Assembly (NCBI GenBank): GCA_947568835.1
Contig: OX387608.1
Span: forward strand, 7,354,001-7,418,000
Length of the DNA: 64,000 nt
Direction of reading: 5' to 3'
Origin: Protonemura montana
Taxonomy: Eukaryota > Arthropoda > Insecta > Plecoptera > Nemouridae
A model generated the notes under the pieces. It was not told the origin of the DNA, did no database searches, and worked only from the letters and a program-made list of their open reading frames with translations. This document shows, piece after piece, positions 33,601 through 44,486 of the stretch. How positions within the stretch are numbered: the stretch's first letter is position 1; each line of letters begins with the position of its first letter. Both the position numbers and the translations under genes were made by a program.

Positions 33601-36600
33601 ATAAATCCGTCCGTCTGCTACGAACAAATAATAAACAGCTACTTCACTTGATACAAGTATTCTTTTGTAGCATTTCGTTCTAGACAAATATCTCGTTGTT
33701 TGCACCTGCGGCCTGAAGTCGCTACTGTTTAAACTGAAACAACAGATAAGCTATCACAGGTTTTACAGCCATTTTCCACAGTGCCTATATACCGTGACGA
33801 ATATAGGTTATCAGGGCGAGAACATAAAATATTGAACACTTATAATAATAATACTGGATAATTATAGCAATCACACAGAGGAGATTATTTTTACTCGAAG
33901 TATTATTTTAGAATTGTATGTATGGCACCGAACGGTTTGGCGTGTTGGAAACACCGGTTCTCGTTAGATCACCGAAGTTAAGCAACACTGCGCTGAGTCA
34001 GGTATTGAATGGGTGACCATTATACACATGACCAGTTCTGTTCGGGAGAGAGGTTGGAGGGATGAAAGTTAGTACAGCAACTTCATTCGCCTCGCTTATC
34101 AACCTCTCGACAGCATGGATTTGTGGAGGAATCCTGCTGTTCGAGTTGTACCGTCCTTCGGAAGGGACGTGAAGCCGGTGGTCCCCTTGGTGCTTTTCGA
34201 CAGGAGTAGGCTACGTGCCGGCACCGGGTTTCCCCTCCTCCCTTCTAGGCTAGGTTAGGTTCATCATCATCCTCATCATCATCCACTCATTCACCGACGC
34301 CATTAGACCAGTGCCGCAGGGCCAGTTGTCAAAACAGTGCGTCGTTAAACACCACAAATAATAATAAGTATGTATGACCCTTATCGATCTAATAAAGTTA
34401 CTATACCCAATATACCCAAAGGTAAAGGTATAGGTAATGGGTAAAGGTATACCCAAATCATCAGCCTAGCTGAGCTTTGATATCTAGGTATAAAAATATA
34501 TATTAAAATATAATAACTGTGAAACTTTGACATTTTCTGAGTTGAGTACAGTATGGATTTAACGAAGAATATTTCACAACAAAATCAAAAGCAAGTTAAC
34601 CTCCATATGAAAAGACTTTATCAACCATAAATAACAGAATGGTGAAGGGATTGGATTTTTAATTAATATATTATATCAGAACAGGCAATCAAAAAAAAGT
34701 CATATCATTGTAATAAATTGCGTCGTTAATGTGCTCTGTTTTTTAAGTACAGCTGGGTTCAATAGCTAATTATCTTTACAGTAAACAAGTATTAGTTTCT
34801 TGCTGAACTAATAACACACCTACTGAACTAGTATTTTATCTGGCCTTTATATTGAACGGCACAAATAGCCTAGTAGCTGACGGGCCGCTTAACTCCACAA
34901 AATAATAATAAAAATTAACATTGAAATCGAACAAGAAAAAAATAATTACACTAATTAATGAACAAAAAAATATACATTTTCTTCCACATTGACCAGTTGT
35001 TAAAGAAACAGTAAAATTTAGCTAACTAACAAGCTACTTGCGTAACTTAGAAAGTAAAGTCTTAGAAATTGTAAGTCTTATGAAAGTTTGGTGAAAGGAA
35101 AGAGGATCCCTCATTTCAAACAAACTTCTGCACACCAACTATACAGACGTAGAATTAAAGTCGCTACACTTGAAATCAATAAATGATTCGATTGAAGAGA
35201 AACACAACTCTTACTTTTCGAATGTTTTTCTACTTGCCAATTCCCGCGCATTGCAAGCGTTTGCAATTAAAAAAAGATTTCATCCTAATGAACCTCTATT
35301 CTGATTACTCAATGAACGTACTATGAACATACACTATTGTTAGAGTTATTACAGGGATAAAGGTACAGACAAATTTTTGCTGCAACATTCAAACATTTAA
35401 TTTAATTTTTTCCCGAAAAGGTATATTCTTCGATTAGTAACATAAAAAATAGTACCTTTAAATCAACCATTCCCTACACTCACGAGAACTGCGTGCTAGA
35501 GAAAAGACAATATTTGAAGAATCTACTGACTCTTTAAATGAATAAAAGATTTTTTAAAAGATAATCTTAATAACCATTTTAGCGTTGTTTTCGATGAAAA
35601 TCGACATCGGCAAACCGACTCCTTGACCGATGTCTTCGAGGACTCGATCGCCCTTCCATAGAGGCTGTCGTCAACATTAACAGATCAGAAGACAATGTTG
35701 CTATTGTCGGATTTGTCATAACTGTAGTCGGTGGATTTGTAGTCGGTGGAATTAAGACAACCGATTTTGCGGTGGTTAATAACGTACTAGTAATAGGGAC
35801 TGTGTTCGGTGCTTTTGTTGTTGATGGTAAAGAGGTGCCAGGAATTGTGGTTGAAGCTTTAGGTGTTGTTGTTCTTATCGTTTGAGTAACAGAAGCTGTG
35901 GTTGGTCCTTTTGTTGTTGATGGTAAAGTGGTGCCAGAAATTGTGGTTAGATCTTTAGGTGTTGATGTTCTTATCGTTTGAGTAACAGAAGCTGTGGTTG
36001 GTCCTTTTGTTGTTGATGGTAAAGTGGTGTCAGGAATTGTGGTTAGATCTTTAGGTGTTGTTGTTCGTATCGTTTGAGTAACAGAAGCTGCGGTTGGTCC
36101 TTTTGTTGTTGATGGTAAAGTGGTGCCAGGAATTGTGGTTGAAGCTTTAGGTGTTGTTGTTCTTATCGTTTGAGTAACAGAAGCTGTGGTTGGTCCTTTT
36201 GTTGTTGATGGTAAAGTGGTGCCAGGAATTGTGGTTGAAGCTTTAGGTGTTGTTGTTCGTATCGTTTGAGTAACAAAAGCTGTGGTTGGTCCTTTTGTTG
36301 TTGATGGTAAAGTGGTGGCAGGAATTGTGGTTGGAGCTTTAGGTGTTGTTGTTCTTATCGTTTGAGTAACAGAAGCTGTGGTTGGTCCTTTTGTTGTTGA
36401 TGGTAAAGTGGTGCCAGGAATTGTGGTTGAAGCTTTAGGTGTTGTTGTTCTTATCGTTTGAGTAACAAAAGCTGTGGTTGGTCCTTTTGTTGTTGATGGT
36501 AAAGTGGTGTCAGGAATTGTGGTTGGAGCTTTAGGTGTTGTTGTTTGTATCGTTTGAGTAACAGAAGCTGTGGTTGGTCCTTTTACTGTTGATGGTAAAG

Positions 36601-39600
36601 TGGTGGCAGGAATTGTGGTTGGAGCTTTAGGTGTTGTTGTTCTTATCGTTTGAGTAACAGAAGCTGTGGTTGGTCCTTTTGTTGTTGATGGTAAAATGGT
36701 GCCAGGAATTGTGGTTGGAGCTTTAGGTGTTGTTGTTCTTATCGTTTGAGTAACAGAAGCTGTGGTTGGTCCTTTTGTTGTTGATGGTAAAGTGGTGCCA
36801 GGAATTGTGGTTGGAGCTTTAGGTGTTGTTGTTCTTATCGTTTGAGTAACAGAAGGTGCGGTTGGTCCTTGTGTAGCTGGTGGTAAAGTGTTCACTGGAA
36901 CTGTTGTTGGCTCTACTGTTGTTAATTGACGAATGGTTTTTTCTGTTTTCAAATTGGTACTTGTGGTGACAGATGACGTTGAATTTTCGATACTTTGATG
37001 TGACATTACTGTAGTTATTGGCTTTGCTGTTATCCGTGGTATTGATGCTGTGATTTTTGGCATTTCTGTGGTCTGCGGCATTGTTATTGAAGTCGCTGTT
37101 CCTTGTAACGGCCATATTACATCAGGACCCGTATCGGTAGTTGTCAACACGTTGCCAGCCTGTGCGGTCTTGTTAAGGACGCCGTGAATGAAAAAGTCGA
37201 GCACATTGCCGAACTCCGGTTGCCTTTTAAAATTCTTCTGCGCAGAGAAGATGACATCATTGATGGGCGCAGAAAGTGCAGCCTGCAAAGTTAATATTGT
37301 CGATATTACTTGCTTTAAAGGTAATTTGCGGTTTTAGTTTACAAATTTACTCACAGTAGAACTTAAATTTATGATCAAAAACAATCTTAGCACCATGTCA
37401 GCCTCACTCTGATTCATCACTGATATGAAATCTGTCTAAAACGTCCACACATATATTGTAAGGTACTCTAGTTCTTGTTACTCTTGCGTTGCACCTGAGT
37501 ATTGACAGTAGCCAACGTGTCTATCACAAAATCAACTGTCAGTCCGTCACATTCGAGACGTTTGTCATGTTATCATTGGCTGGGATGTTTATGACAAATT
37601 ATTCTAGGCTAAAAAAGTCGACAAGATCATTGTACCGTGCAAGCTTATTCTTTGTAATAATTTTTTTTTGTGGTATTGTTATGGAGTATCAAATGTGGTC
37701 AACGAAGTGAACCTGAAATGTTATCTGCATTTTGAATAGAGGCACGCAACCTATTGTTATTGCAGTGCTATATTATTAATTTAATTAGTTCATTTGCTGC
37801 AATTGACCTTTGTTTGAGTACGTGACCGCAGATTATTTGTGCAACCGCTCTAGGCGTCAATGGTAGTTATTTAATGCAGAGAAGCGAAACTAATTACTTC
37901 GGTGTATACAATGTATATGCCGTCGATATATTTACAATTTTAAAACCATTTATTCTGGTTTAATGAGAAAAAAAATCGGTGTACCAAAAACAACGTCAAC
38001 AGAATGTACCAAAATCTCCTCCACTTGACCAAGTGGTGGACGATCCTCGGTGCTGTTTGAATTACAAATTCTGGATGTCATCCTAGATTGCTTCCACCTG
38101 TCCGTCATCAATCAGCAGTCAATATACTAGTGAAGCATGAGGGCTAGTCTCATAGCTAGTGTCCAGTTAAATAAGAATCAGGAGGTTAAGATGCTAACGG
38201 AAGTTTCTGATTGGCTGAGACTTTCAACAATCAGTTATCTTTTTAATCTTTGAAAAAAAAATGCCCGTTAGACAGATTAAAAATGTGTCGTATTCCAGCC
38301 CGTGGTGTTGTCGGGCATGATCCGATACAGAGTTTATCATCTTTCTTCAAATTCAAACACTGGATTCACCTTTACCTCTCTTGTTGGCAGGTCGCTAGGT
38401 TGACTAACGACTTCTCGACCCTGGGTGAAGACCTAGTAGCAAACTGTTTGAACGGCGTGCTCGGATCTGGTGCAACGCCCCTGTTCTTCTCGTATCGGCT
38501 GGCGGGGGGCGCGCTAGACTCAGAGGCGGTAGAAGTTGTAAACAAGAGCATCCAGGAGGCGTGTGGCAAAGCGAAGTGCAAACTGCTTGGTAGGTATTTT
38601 GATTTTTAAGAGGTACGAAATAGATTATGACAAAAACTTGGATTAAAAAGTCCAGTCACTTTTTTAGTTTACAGCCAGCTGATATCGGCTCCATGGCAAA
38701 TGCTTTACAGCACGAAAGAATCTTTGTGTCCCGAAAATACCAAAAGAAGCATAAGGGGTACCCATTTTCTAAAGAAAAATTATGATATAAAATACAAGCG
38801 GGTATATGCCCATCTGCAACGCAAGAAAATCAGTATTTTAATTAGGAATCGCTGCCTTGTGTCATATTGAATTTGATAATTAATTTCTAGTGAGCCAGTC
38901 GACGGTGGCGCCTAGCAGCGGCGGCGAGGATAAATGCGAGCTTGCAGGGTTTGCCGTCGGGACTCAGCAGCGCTGTCCGTCGACCTCGGCACCTGTGCAG
39001 CATGGAGACGTCGTATTGGGTAACCATATAAAGGCTTTCATTTTGCTATAAGAGGCCGGAGAAAATATAAAAATCAATTTCATGATAAACCATCTCTAGT
39101 GGCCCTGGCGCTCGAAATAAATTTTTTGGCCCCTGAATTTAAATGGCCGGACAAATTCACGAGGAATTAATGAGTGAATGCAAGAAAGAGCAACCGAATT
39201 TGAAAGAAAATTTGATGACACCACAAATTCGTTTTTTTTATGTTTTTTTTTGGGGTATAGAAAAATAGACAAAAAAAGAGTTTTCACCAAGCCAATCAAA
39301 GACTGAGCTCACAGTTTTTCATGTTTGCAACGTGCTTATCCCGGAAAAACGGGCATGAAATTATAAATTTAAAAAATACCACAAGGACAGAGGTTCTAAG
39401 CCGCTCCTTGTCTCTGATACTCTCAGGGATGACGGGTGAAGGCGTCGACGGAATCGTGGTCACCCTGGCGAGGAAGGTGATGGAACAAAACGGTATCAGA
39501 CTGTCGGAGCCGGCACCATTCTCTGGCTCCAGCAAGACTATTGGTGAGTTGAACTTCGACTGAAGCTCCTATAAAATACTTCAAGGGGAATTCCGTGTTT

Positions 39601-42600
39601 TGCTTGAATAACGACTTTTATAAGAATTGTAAGGAACCAACTTTCCTGTAAAGAAAACACAAAACACAAACATAAACTATTTTGTATATCCACTCCACGA
39701 CGCAGGCGCTGAGCTTCTCGCACCGGCCGCTATCCTCCCTGAAGCGCTACGGAAGTGCGTGATATCAGCCACTGCAAAGTTACTGGTTCCTCTAACCGCC
39801 GCCAGTCTGCGAGACAACGTGGGTTTGGCGCTAGAGTCGCATCTGGCAGTTCGTCTGGACGCCGCTCAGTGGCCGATGCCAGCGCTGCTTGGATGGCTGA
39901 TGCAACAGGGTACTGTATTGATGATTTCACGAATCATCGCGAAAGGTCGTAGTTCTAGTCTTGAGGTGAATTATAGGTGAACGTCGTATAGTTACTCGAA
40001 AGATAAACATTTGTTGGAGTTATTAGATAAGTTACAAGAGTTATAAGTTACAAGAGTTGCGGCTGAAGGTTTTGTGAATTATCACCATTTTATAGCTAGG
40101 TGATTTGTGGGGGCAAAAAAATGCTCATTTTTGTTTTTCTTCAAAAGGTACCCTGCAAATTCCCTGCAAACGGTTCTCTATTCCTAGTTTCGTTTTGCAT
40201 TTTTTTCAACTATTTATCCCAAATGAAATTTAACTGACATAATTTTCGGTTTGCTGGTATTAATCATGTATCAATTTGAAAACTATACAACTCTCTTTGT
40301 TTTTGACTAGGCTGCAGTGAAGAAGATCTGCTGTCAGGATCAAATCTAGGATTAACAGCGCTCCTGGTGGTCAGCAAGGATAATGTGGCCAAAGTACGAG
40401 CGTCACTTACGTCACAGGGTGTGACTTCGCACGCCATCGGAAGTGTAGAGAAGGCCGTTTCAGGTTGGTAGAACGAATCATGATAATCGGCTTTACAATA
40501 ATTCACAACTGCAACTATTTAGTACCAGCTGTTGTGCAACGTCTGACAGCGCATACGATTTTTTCGTTTTTCGCTGTAAATTTGCATAATTGAAAAGTAC
40601 TTTACACGTGCTTAAAGTTGAAACGGATCCGACGTGTTTTACGAATCACAGGTTTAACAACCAACCCTCTTACATCAATCTACTATCTTTTAACATATAA
40701 AAAGTTGATTATGAAACTCTCTAGGCGAGAAGGAACCTGAGGAGATGTTTTAAGACTGTCAGAGAGTAACAGGTAATATTTTGTATATTTCACACACCGA
40801 TGCAATGAGAAACAGCAAGTGCCGTTTGCTGAAAAGTGCCATAATTTAAGTCACAACTTGAGACCGTGCGAAAAAACCACGTCGATTAGTAACTTCAATT
40901 ACAAGCCCATAAGTTGAACCTATTTGCTTAGGAAACCAGTGCGAACAGTAATTGACGATTACTTGGCAAATGCTGGAAAGGATTGATAAACTTGTATACT
41001 TGTAAAATTGGCATTATGTGATATATAAAAGGTGTGCTGTGTTGTATACTTCATGACTGTCTTATATCAACCTTGATCCCTGGACAATAAACCGAACGGT
41101 CTGGTGTGTTGGGAACACCGGTTCTCGTTAGATCACCGAAGTTAAACAACACTGCGCTTGGTTAGGTATTGGATGGGTGACCATCATACACATGACCAGT
41201 TCGGTTCGGGTTGGAGGGATGAAAGTTATTACGGCACTTTCACTCGCCTTGCTTATCAACCTCTTGACAGCATGGGTTTGTGGAGGAATCCTGTTGTTCG
41301 CGTTATACCGTCCTTCGAAAGGGACGTTAAGCCGGTGGTCCCCTTGGTGCTCTTCGACAGGAGTAGGCTACGTGCCGGCACCGGATTTCCCCTCCTCCTT
41401 TCTAGTGTAGGTTAGGTTCGTCATCATTCTCATCATCATCCACTCATTCACCGAATCCACTCAATCAAATAAATTTGCATCAAATTTACATCAAAAACTT
41501 CAAAGTAAACGCTCCTCTGGTTTGGATTCAGAAATATTTTTCCATAGTACTGTTAATTTTGCACAGGCTCACCGCGAGTTACCGTGTCCAACATGCGCGT
41601 GCCACTACCCGTCATGCAGACTCAGAAACGCCGCGTGGCCGTGCTAGTTTCGGAGTGCGGCAAGAACCTGCGCGCGTTGATCGAAGCGACGCGCGATCCA
41701 CGCAGGCGTACCAACGCTGAGGTCGTGCTGGTCGTGTCCAACGTACCTGGGGTGGAGGCGCTGGAGGTTGCGCAGAGTGCAGGCGTGCCGACAATGGTTG
41801 GTGGGGGGAGTGTAGTTAAGAAGGTTTTACCAAATTCTCAACTCTTAGTTGAAGTGTTGGTTGAAACTATTGCCATGACAACTTCCGATCATATCCAGTG
41901 AAATTCAGATGTTTCTGTGAGTTGGAGATTCAAATTTTAGTTGAAAATTTTGGTAAAACCTTACCTTAGTTGCTTTCAATCTATCTTCTAAGAGGTATGA
42001 TTTATTTTTGTCGAAAGAGCTAGTGGGAAAAAATTCATACAGAGGGCTTTGATATGGTACATTCGCTTGTGGGCTAGCCTTTGTTTCTAACTACTATTCA
42101 AATATTCTGAGGGGAAAAACGCATAAATCTCAATGCCACTTCACGCCAAGGTCACCATACCAAAAGGGGATGATTTTGTTAAATTATTGTTCACAAAAGT
42201 AGGAGCTAAATGTGTTTTTATATGAAGACTTTGTTTATTGCTTTCTTATACAAGAATATGGTTGATTTTTCACCGCTTAAAGCTAAAAAAAGATATACAT
42301 GTTTTTCTTTAAATATTTTAGCAACCATGGCACTTCTATTGGCAGATTTTGTGGAGGTGCCAGATTTGCTCTGCGGGCAGCGTCTAGGAGCTAAAAAAAA
42401 TATCTACCTGTTATTATGGCATGAACGGTGCCTCTAATAAAGTAGATATTTTGACTTTATCTTTCTCTTCAACTTGCAAATTTTAAGTTTAAAACTAGGT
42501 CGTTGGTGTTTGAACGACGATGTGACTTAGTAATTAGAGACGAAGAATAACATATCTGAGAATTGTTTCAGAATATTAGCAGCCTTGCTTGTTGATACAC

Positions 42601-44319
42601 CAAGATTTGACTTTAAATTTAGCTTGATTTTACTTACTTTCCCAATAGCAGAATTGAGTAAATGCAGCCCAAGAAAAATAAACGTTTATAACTGCAATCT
42701 GCAAAATAAAAATGCCTTTTTTGATTGCAGACAATTCCGCATCGCGGTTTCCCCAACCGCGTGGCGTTCGACATGGCCGTGCACGAAGTGCTGCTGTCTA
42801 GTGGCATCGAGCTTATATGTCTGGCGCGCTTTGTGCGCATTCTGTCGGGAGAGTTCACAAGGCTGTGGCGCGGACGCGTCATCAACCTGCATCCGGCCAT
42901 CTTGCCGCTTTTCAAGGGTATCCACGTGCAAAAACAAGCGCTGGACGCTGGAGTGCGGCTGACTGGATGTTCTGTCCATTTCGTCGAGGTATAGTTATGC
43001 TCTTAATGTCAATTAGAATATATATTTTTTTTTAATTTCGTCATTCAAACACATTACATTTTATTTAAATTGTAAATGCTGGTAATAAACAGAGTATGTT
43101 CCTGCCAACTTCTTGGCATGAACTTATAATTAATTACCTAGTCTATTAGCTGAATCGTTCTATAATCTGAAATAATTGCGGTGTCTTTCGAGGTCTTACC
43201 TTTTCGAACTTCATATTATTGACAAAAAGTCGTGATGATTAAAAAAAAGATGTGATGAGGGCTTCAAGTTTTTATCTAGAACTCACGAGGCTATCTCCAT
43301 GACTGGAAAAATCTTCCTTTGTAAGTTGATTTAGTATTGTTCTTTTCAAAGGTTTATTAAGTAACTTACAGCCAGTTAAATAATTATTTGCTTGGCAACA
43401 AACAATACGAAGTTTGTAATCTCAAACCTCTGAAGAAGTAACTAGTACATGTTACGAAACGTCGGGAAATTTAGTAGCCCTTTACTTAGCATTCAAAACC
43501 CATTTCAAATAGTTTTTCTAAAAACTTGTGCTAAGGATAAATCAAGTAGACATGAGTCTAAAAACCATCATACGAAGTTTTTTTTTCGTGAAAAACCGCC
43601 CACTAATTGAGTATCTAGTTTATTTATAGCCCACATTTCCTTGAATATTCAAACTACACTCACTTTTCTAGAAAATCAGGAATAAATATAAATCCGATTG
43701 GTTGCATCATATTTAAAAAAAAAAATACATATGTTTAGAAATCTATGTAAAAAAAATTACAACTGTGTTTTTTAATGCTTGGGCCCGGTATTTTTATTTT
43801 TGTAACTCGTTATTAAGCTTCTATCTCACAAAAACAGCTGACTTTCACTGCATGTGATTGGTTGTTGCCATGGCAATTCATTTAATTTCCACTTTATCTA
43901 GGCGTTAAGAAAATTGTAATACTAGTAATAGTAAAAGTAAAAAAAAAGTAAATGTGAAAGAAGGATGGTAAAAACAGCTTATTTTCCAAAAAATGTTTAC
44001 CAAATCTAGTTGGGTAAATAAAGTAGACATGTGTATAAAAATCAAAATAATGTTTATATATATTTTCAAAATTATCCTGATTTCAACGCATGTTTCATTT
44101 ACCTAACGCCAACGATTTGCCTTTGATCGACAGGAGGACGTCGATGCCGGGGCGATCATCATCCAAGAGCCGCTGCCGATCGAGCCATCGGACACCGTCG
44201 AGTCACTCTTGGACAGGATGAAACGCCTCGAGGTACGCATTTACCCGAGGGCGTTAGCCCTGGTTGCGACCGGAAGGGTGGCCGTCGGACTTGACGGCAG
44301 GATCGTGTGGAATTTCTAG
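30661..44319 (+). CDS. Gart: Gart-type protein: degenerate AIRS-like half plus GAR transformylase
   Basis: Nine coding exons join in frame: 30661-30774 (exon from 30650), 38391-38589, 38891-39019, 39427-39543, 39706-39909, 40311-40463, 41567-41796, 42731-42988, 44134-44319; 529 residues from an AAAAATGGCG start. Residues ~12-306 follow the PurM/AIRS fold in order (DALLVTSVGGVQEKLE, LGEDLVANCLNGVL, ELAGFAVG, GDVVLG, LGLTALLVVSK, AIGSVEKAVSG). But the family's GTKxK, GGETAEMP and SSGxHSNG motifs are replaced (GVQEKL, a Ser-rich stretch, TGEGVDG), so AIR synthase activity is unlikely. Residues ~323-529 match GAR transformylase, which formylates GAR with 10-formyl-THF in cytosolic purine synthesis; N434 and H436 (INLHP), the GCSVHF histidine and D472 (EDVDAG) are kept, while the phosphate loop reads SECGKNL. 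Insect Gart is known with GARS and duplicated AIRS domains; neither GARS nor a canonical AIRS was found upstream, so this may be the 3' part of a longer gene or a shortened paralogue. Confidence 0.88.
31571..33588 (-). CDS. small secreted protein, nested antisense in the Gart intron
   Basis: Four exons on the minus strand join in frame: 33588-33558, 32919-32779, 32695-32489 and 31692-31571, with GT/AG borders throughout and introns in phase 1. The product is 166 residues. It starts MNRVSVTMVAGDLLLVSLIS, a signal peptide likely cut after about residue 24 (FASS|Y). The mature part is hydrophilic, without cysteines, and contains IEKHPITGIRHGSIEHFNE, an Asp/Glu/Asn-rich middle and a Thr/Pro C-terminus (TTTTAPLKAPTTTVPLDDNT, ending IPVTTTP). 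The Thr runs are candidate O-glycosylation sites. I recognise no family. It lies wholly inside the first coding intron of the Gart-type gene and shares strand, secretion signal and Thr/Pro character with the mucin-like gene 2 kb upstream, so the two may be related or co-expressed. A decayed SINE sits in its first intron and a TATATA at 33786-33791 is a possible promoter element. Confidence 0.8.
31918..31951. repeat. 34-bp perfect palindrome
   Basis: CGCCATGGCAATAGTTT is followed without spacer by its exact complement. The right flank (31952-32030) matches the right half of the MITE at 41821-41962 (CAGTCAAATTCAGATATTTC against CAGTGAAATTCAGATGTTTC), so the palindrome probably arose from an inverted MITE. 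A third related stretch, TTGCCATGGCAA, is at 43865. Confidence 0.85.
32131..32281 (+). mobile_element. repeat family A, decayed copy
   Basis: GATGCCTGAACTAGGTTATT, GTCAGGAC, AACAGGTACAAGTTAAGAAA and CACTTAGCATTCAATACCCA match the other family A copies in order. The hammerhead-like stem is no longer fully paired. It lies in an exon-free part of the nested gene (its third intron). Confidence 0.55.
33030..33442 (-). mobile_element. 5S-derived SINE, old diverged copy
   Basis: Minus-strand copy with the CTGGTCTAATGGCGTTGGTG tail part, GGATTCCTACACAAATCCAC body and a decayed head (GTGATCTTACAAGAACGGGT). It lies inside intron 1 of the 166-residue secreted-protein gene. Confidence 0.7.
33916..34376 (+). 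mobile_element. full-length 5S-derived SINE, best reference copy, 9-bp target-site duplication
   Basis: Element 33925-34367 (443 bp). The head GGAAACACCGGTTCTCGTTA + GATCACCGAAGTTAAGCAAC through GGGTGACC follows eukaryotic 5S rRNA over its internal promoter region. The body then carries CTCGACAGCATGGATTTGTG and GCCGGCACCGGGTTTCCCCT, a CATCATCATCC-rich spacer and the tail GTGCGTCGTTAAACACCACA + AATAATAATAA. It is flanked by perfect GTATGTATG repeats at 33916-33924 and 34368-34376. The 5S promoter places it in the SINE3 class, transcribed by RNA polymerase III and mobilised by a LINE. Confidence 0.95.
34377..35578. other. Gart intron between the two nested genes, nothing recognised
   Basis: AT-rich. 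A short run of GGTAAAGGTAT/ATACCCAAT words at 34395-34455 is locally repetitive. No exon, and no clear minus-strand AATAAA signal for the mucin-like gene, was found. Confidence 0.35.
35579..37396 (-). CDS. secreted mucin-like protein, nested antisense in the Gart intron
   Basis: Two exons on the minus strand: 37396-37355 (ATG, 14 codons) and 37282-35579, joined in phase 0 across GTGAGT...TTTGCAG; about 581 residues. The join creates a signal peptide, MVLRLFLIINLSSTAALSAP, split by the intron. Next comes a short unique region (INDVIFSAQKNFKRQPEFGN and an HGVLNKTAQAG segment), then about eleven 32-residue repeats (TTTPKAPTTIPGTTLPSTTK + GPTTASVTQTIR) dense in Thr/Pro, as in O-glycosylated mucins. 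The C-terminus is different, with SPRRHRSRSRFADVDFHRKQR-like basic residues after the repeats. The repeats are 96 bp and highly alike in DNA, so copy number should vary. Mucins of this type coat gut, eggs, peritrophic matrix or saliva; which applies here cannot be told. The gene sits entirely in the first coding intron of the Gart-type gene, antisense to it. Confidence 0.85.
35780..36880 (-). repeat. 96-bp coding minisatellite of the mucin-like gene
   Basis: About eleven 96-bp units with constant spacing (GCTGTGGTTGGTCC at 35895, 35991 and so on). Variation is mainly at a few codons (KAP/KAS/KDL, PGT/PAT/PDT/SGT), consistent with unequal exchange. All units keep the reading frame, which contrasts with the noncoding 54-bp array. 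Confidence 0.9.
37419..37456 (-). promoter_or_regulatory. core promoter of the mucin-like gene
   Basis: On the minus strand an ATATAT box (37456-37451) lies about 30 bp before ATCAGTG (about 37424-37419), which matches the arthropod initiator TCAGTY. The spacing fits TATA-Inr geometry and leaves a 5' UTR of about 25 nt to the ATG at 37396. Confidence 0.5.
37457..38390 (+). other. remainder of the first coding Gart intron
   Basis: AT-rich sequence between the mucin-like gene and the second coding exon, with the acceptor TTGTTGGCAG at 38381-38390. No further gene was recognised. Confidence 0.5.
41088..41470 (+). mobile_element. 5S-derived SINE in a Gart intron, 3' end lost
   Basis: Head CCGAACGGTCTGGTGTGTTG and ACCGGTTCTCGTTAGATCAC are intact, the body is nearly complete (a short deletion removes GAGAGA before GGTTGGAGGGATGA), and the copy breaks off after CACTCATTCACCGA. 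It lies in the intron before the first GAR-transformylase exon, in the sense orientation. Confidence 0.85.
41821..41962. mobile_element. 142-bp MITE with ~23-bp terminal inverted repeats
   Basis: AAGGTTTTACCAAATTCTCA(ACT) at the left end is mirrored by AGTTGAAAATTTTGGTAAAACC(TT) at the right, allowing one or two mismatches. It starts 24 bp after the donor of a Gart exon (41796/41797). Inner parts (ACTATTGCCATGACAACTT, GAAATTCAGATGTTTCTGTG) recur at 31940-32030 and inverted near 43840-43890. No coding capacity. Confidence 0.75.
43421..43570 (+). mobile_element. repeat family A with intact hammerhead-like core
   Basis: CTGAAGAAGTAACTAGTACA + TGTTACGAAACGTC (43430-43463) has the conserved CTGANGA and GAAA boxes around a GTAAC/GTTAC stem, then continues CACTTAGCATTCAAAACCCA to GAGTCTAAAAACCATC. 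It lies in the last Gart intron. The 5' part of the family consensus is missing. Confidence 0.6.
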
Positions 44320-44486
44320 TGCGGAGGTCCTAGTCCTACAATGCAGTCAGTTGTTTTCGGGTTCCTTTGTTTTTGTTTACGGAATTACAGTATGGTTTGT
44401 GGACCACACTGACCAATTAGATTAGAAGAGATTTTTTTTGTACCTACGGCTTTCAAAAATATAAAACTGAATTAATTATTGTTTTT

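Noticed and set aside
33925-34367. functional 5S rRNA gene
   Set aside because: Only the internal-promoter part resembles 5S rRNA; the sequence then turns into a shared 440-bp repeat with target-site duplications.
39730-39930. minus-strand ORFs over Gart exons
   Set aside because: Shadow frames of the GC-richer plus-strand exon whose splice phases and AIRS-like motifs fit.
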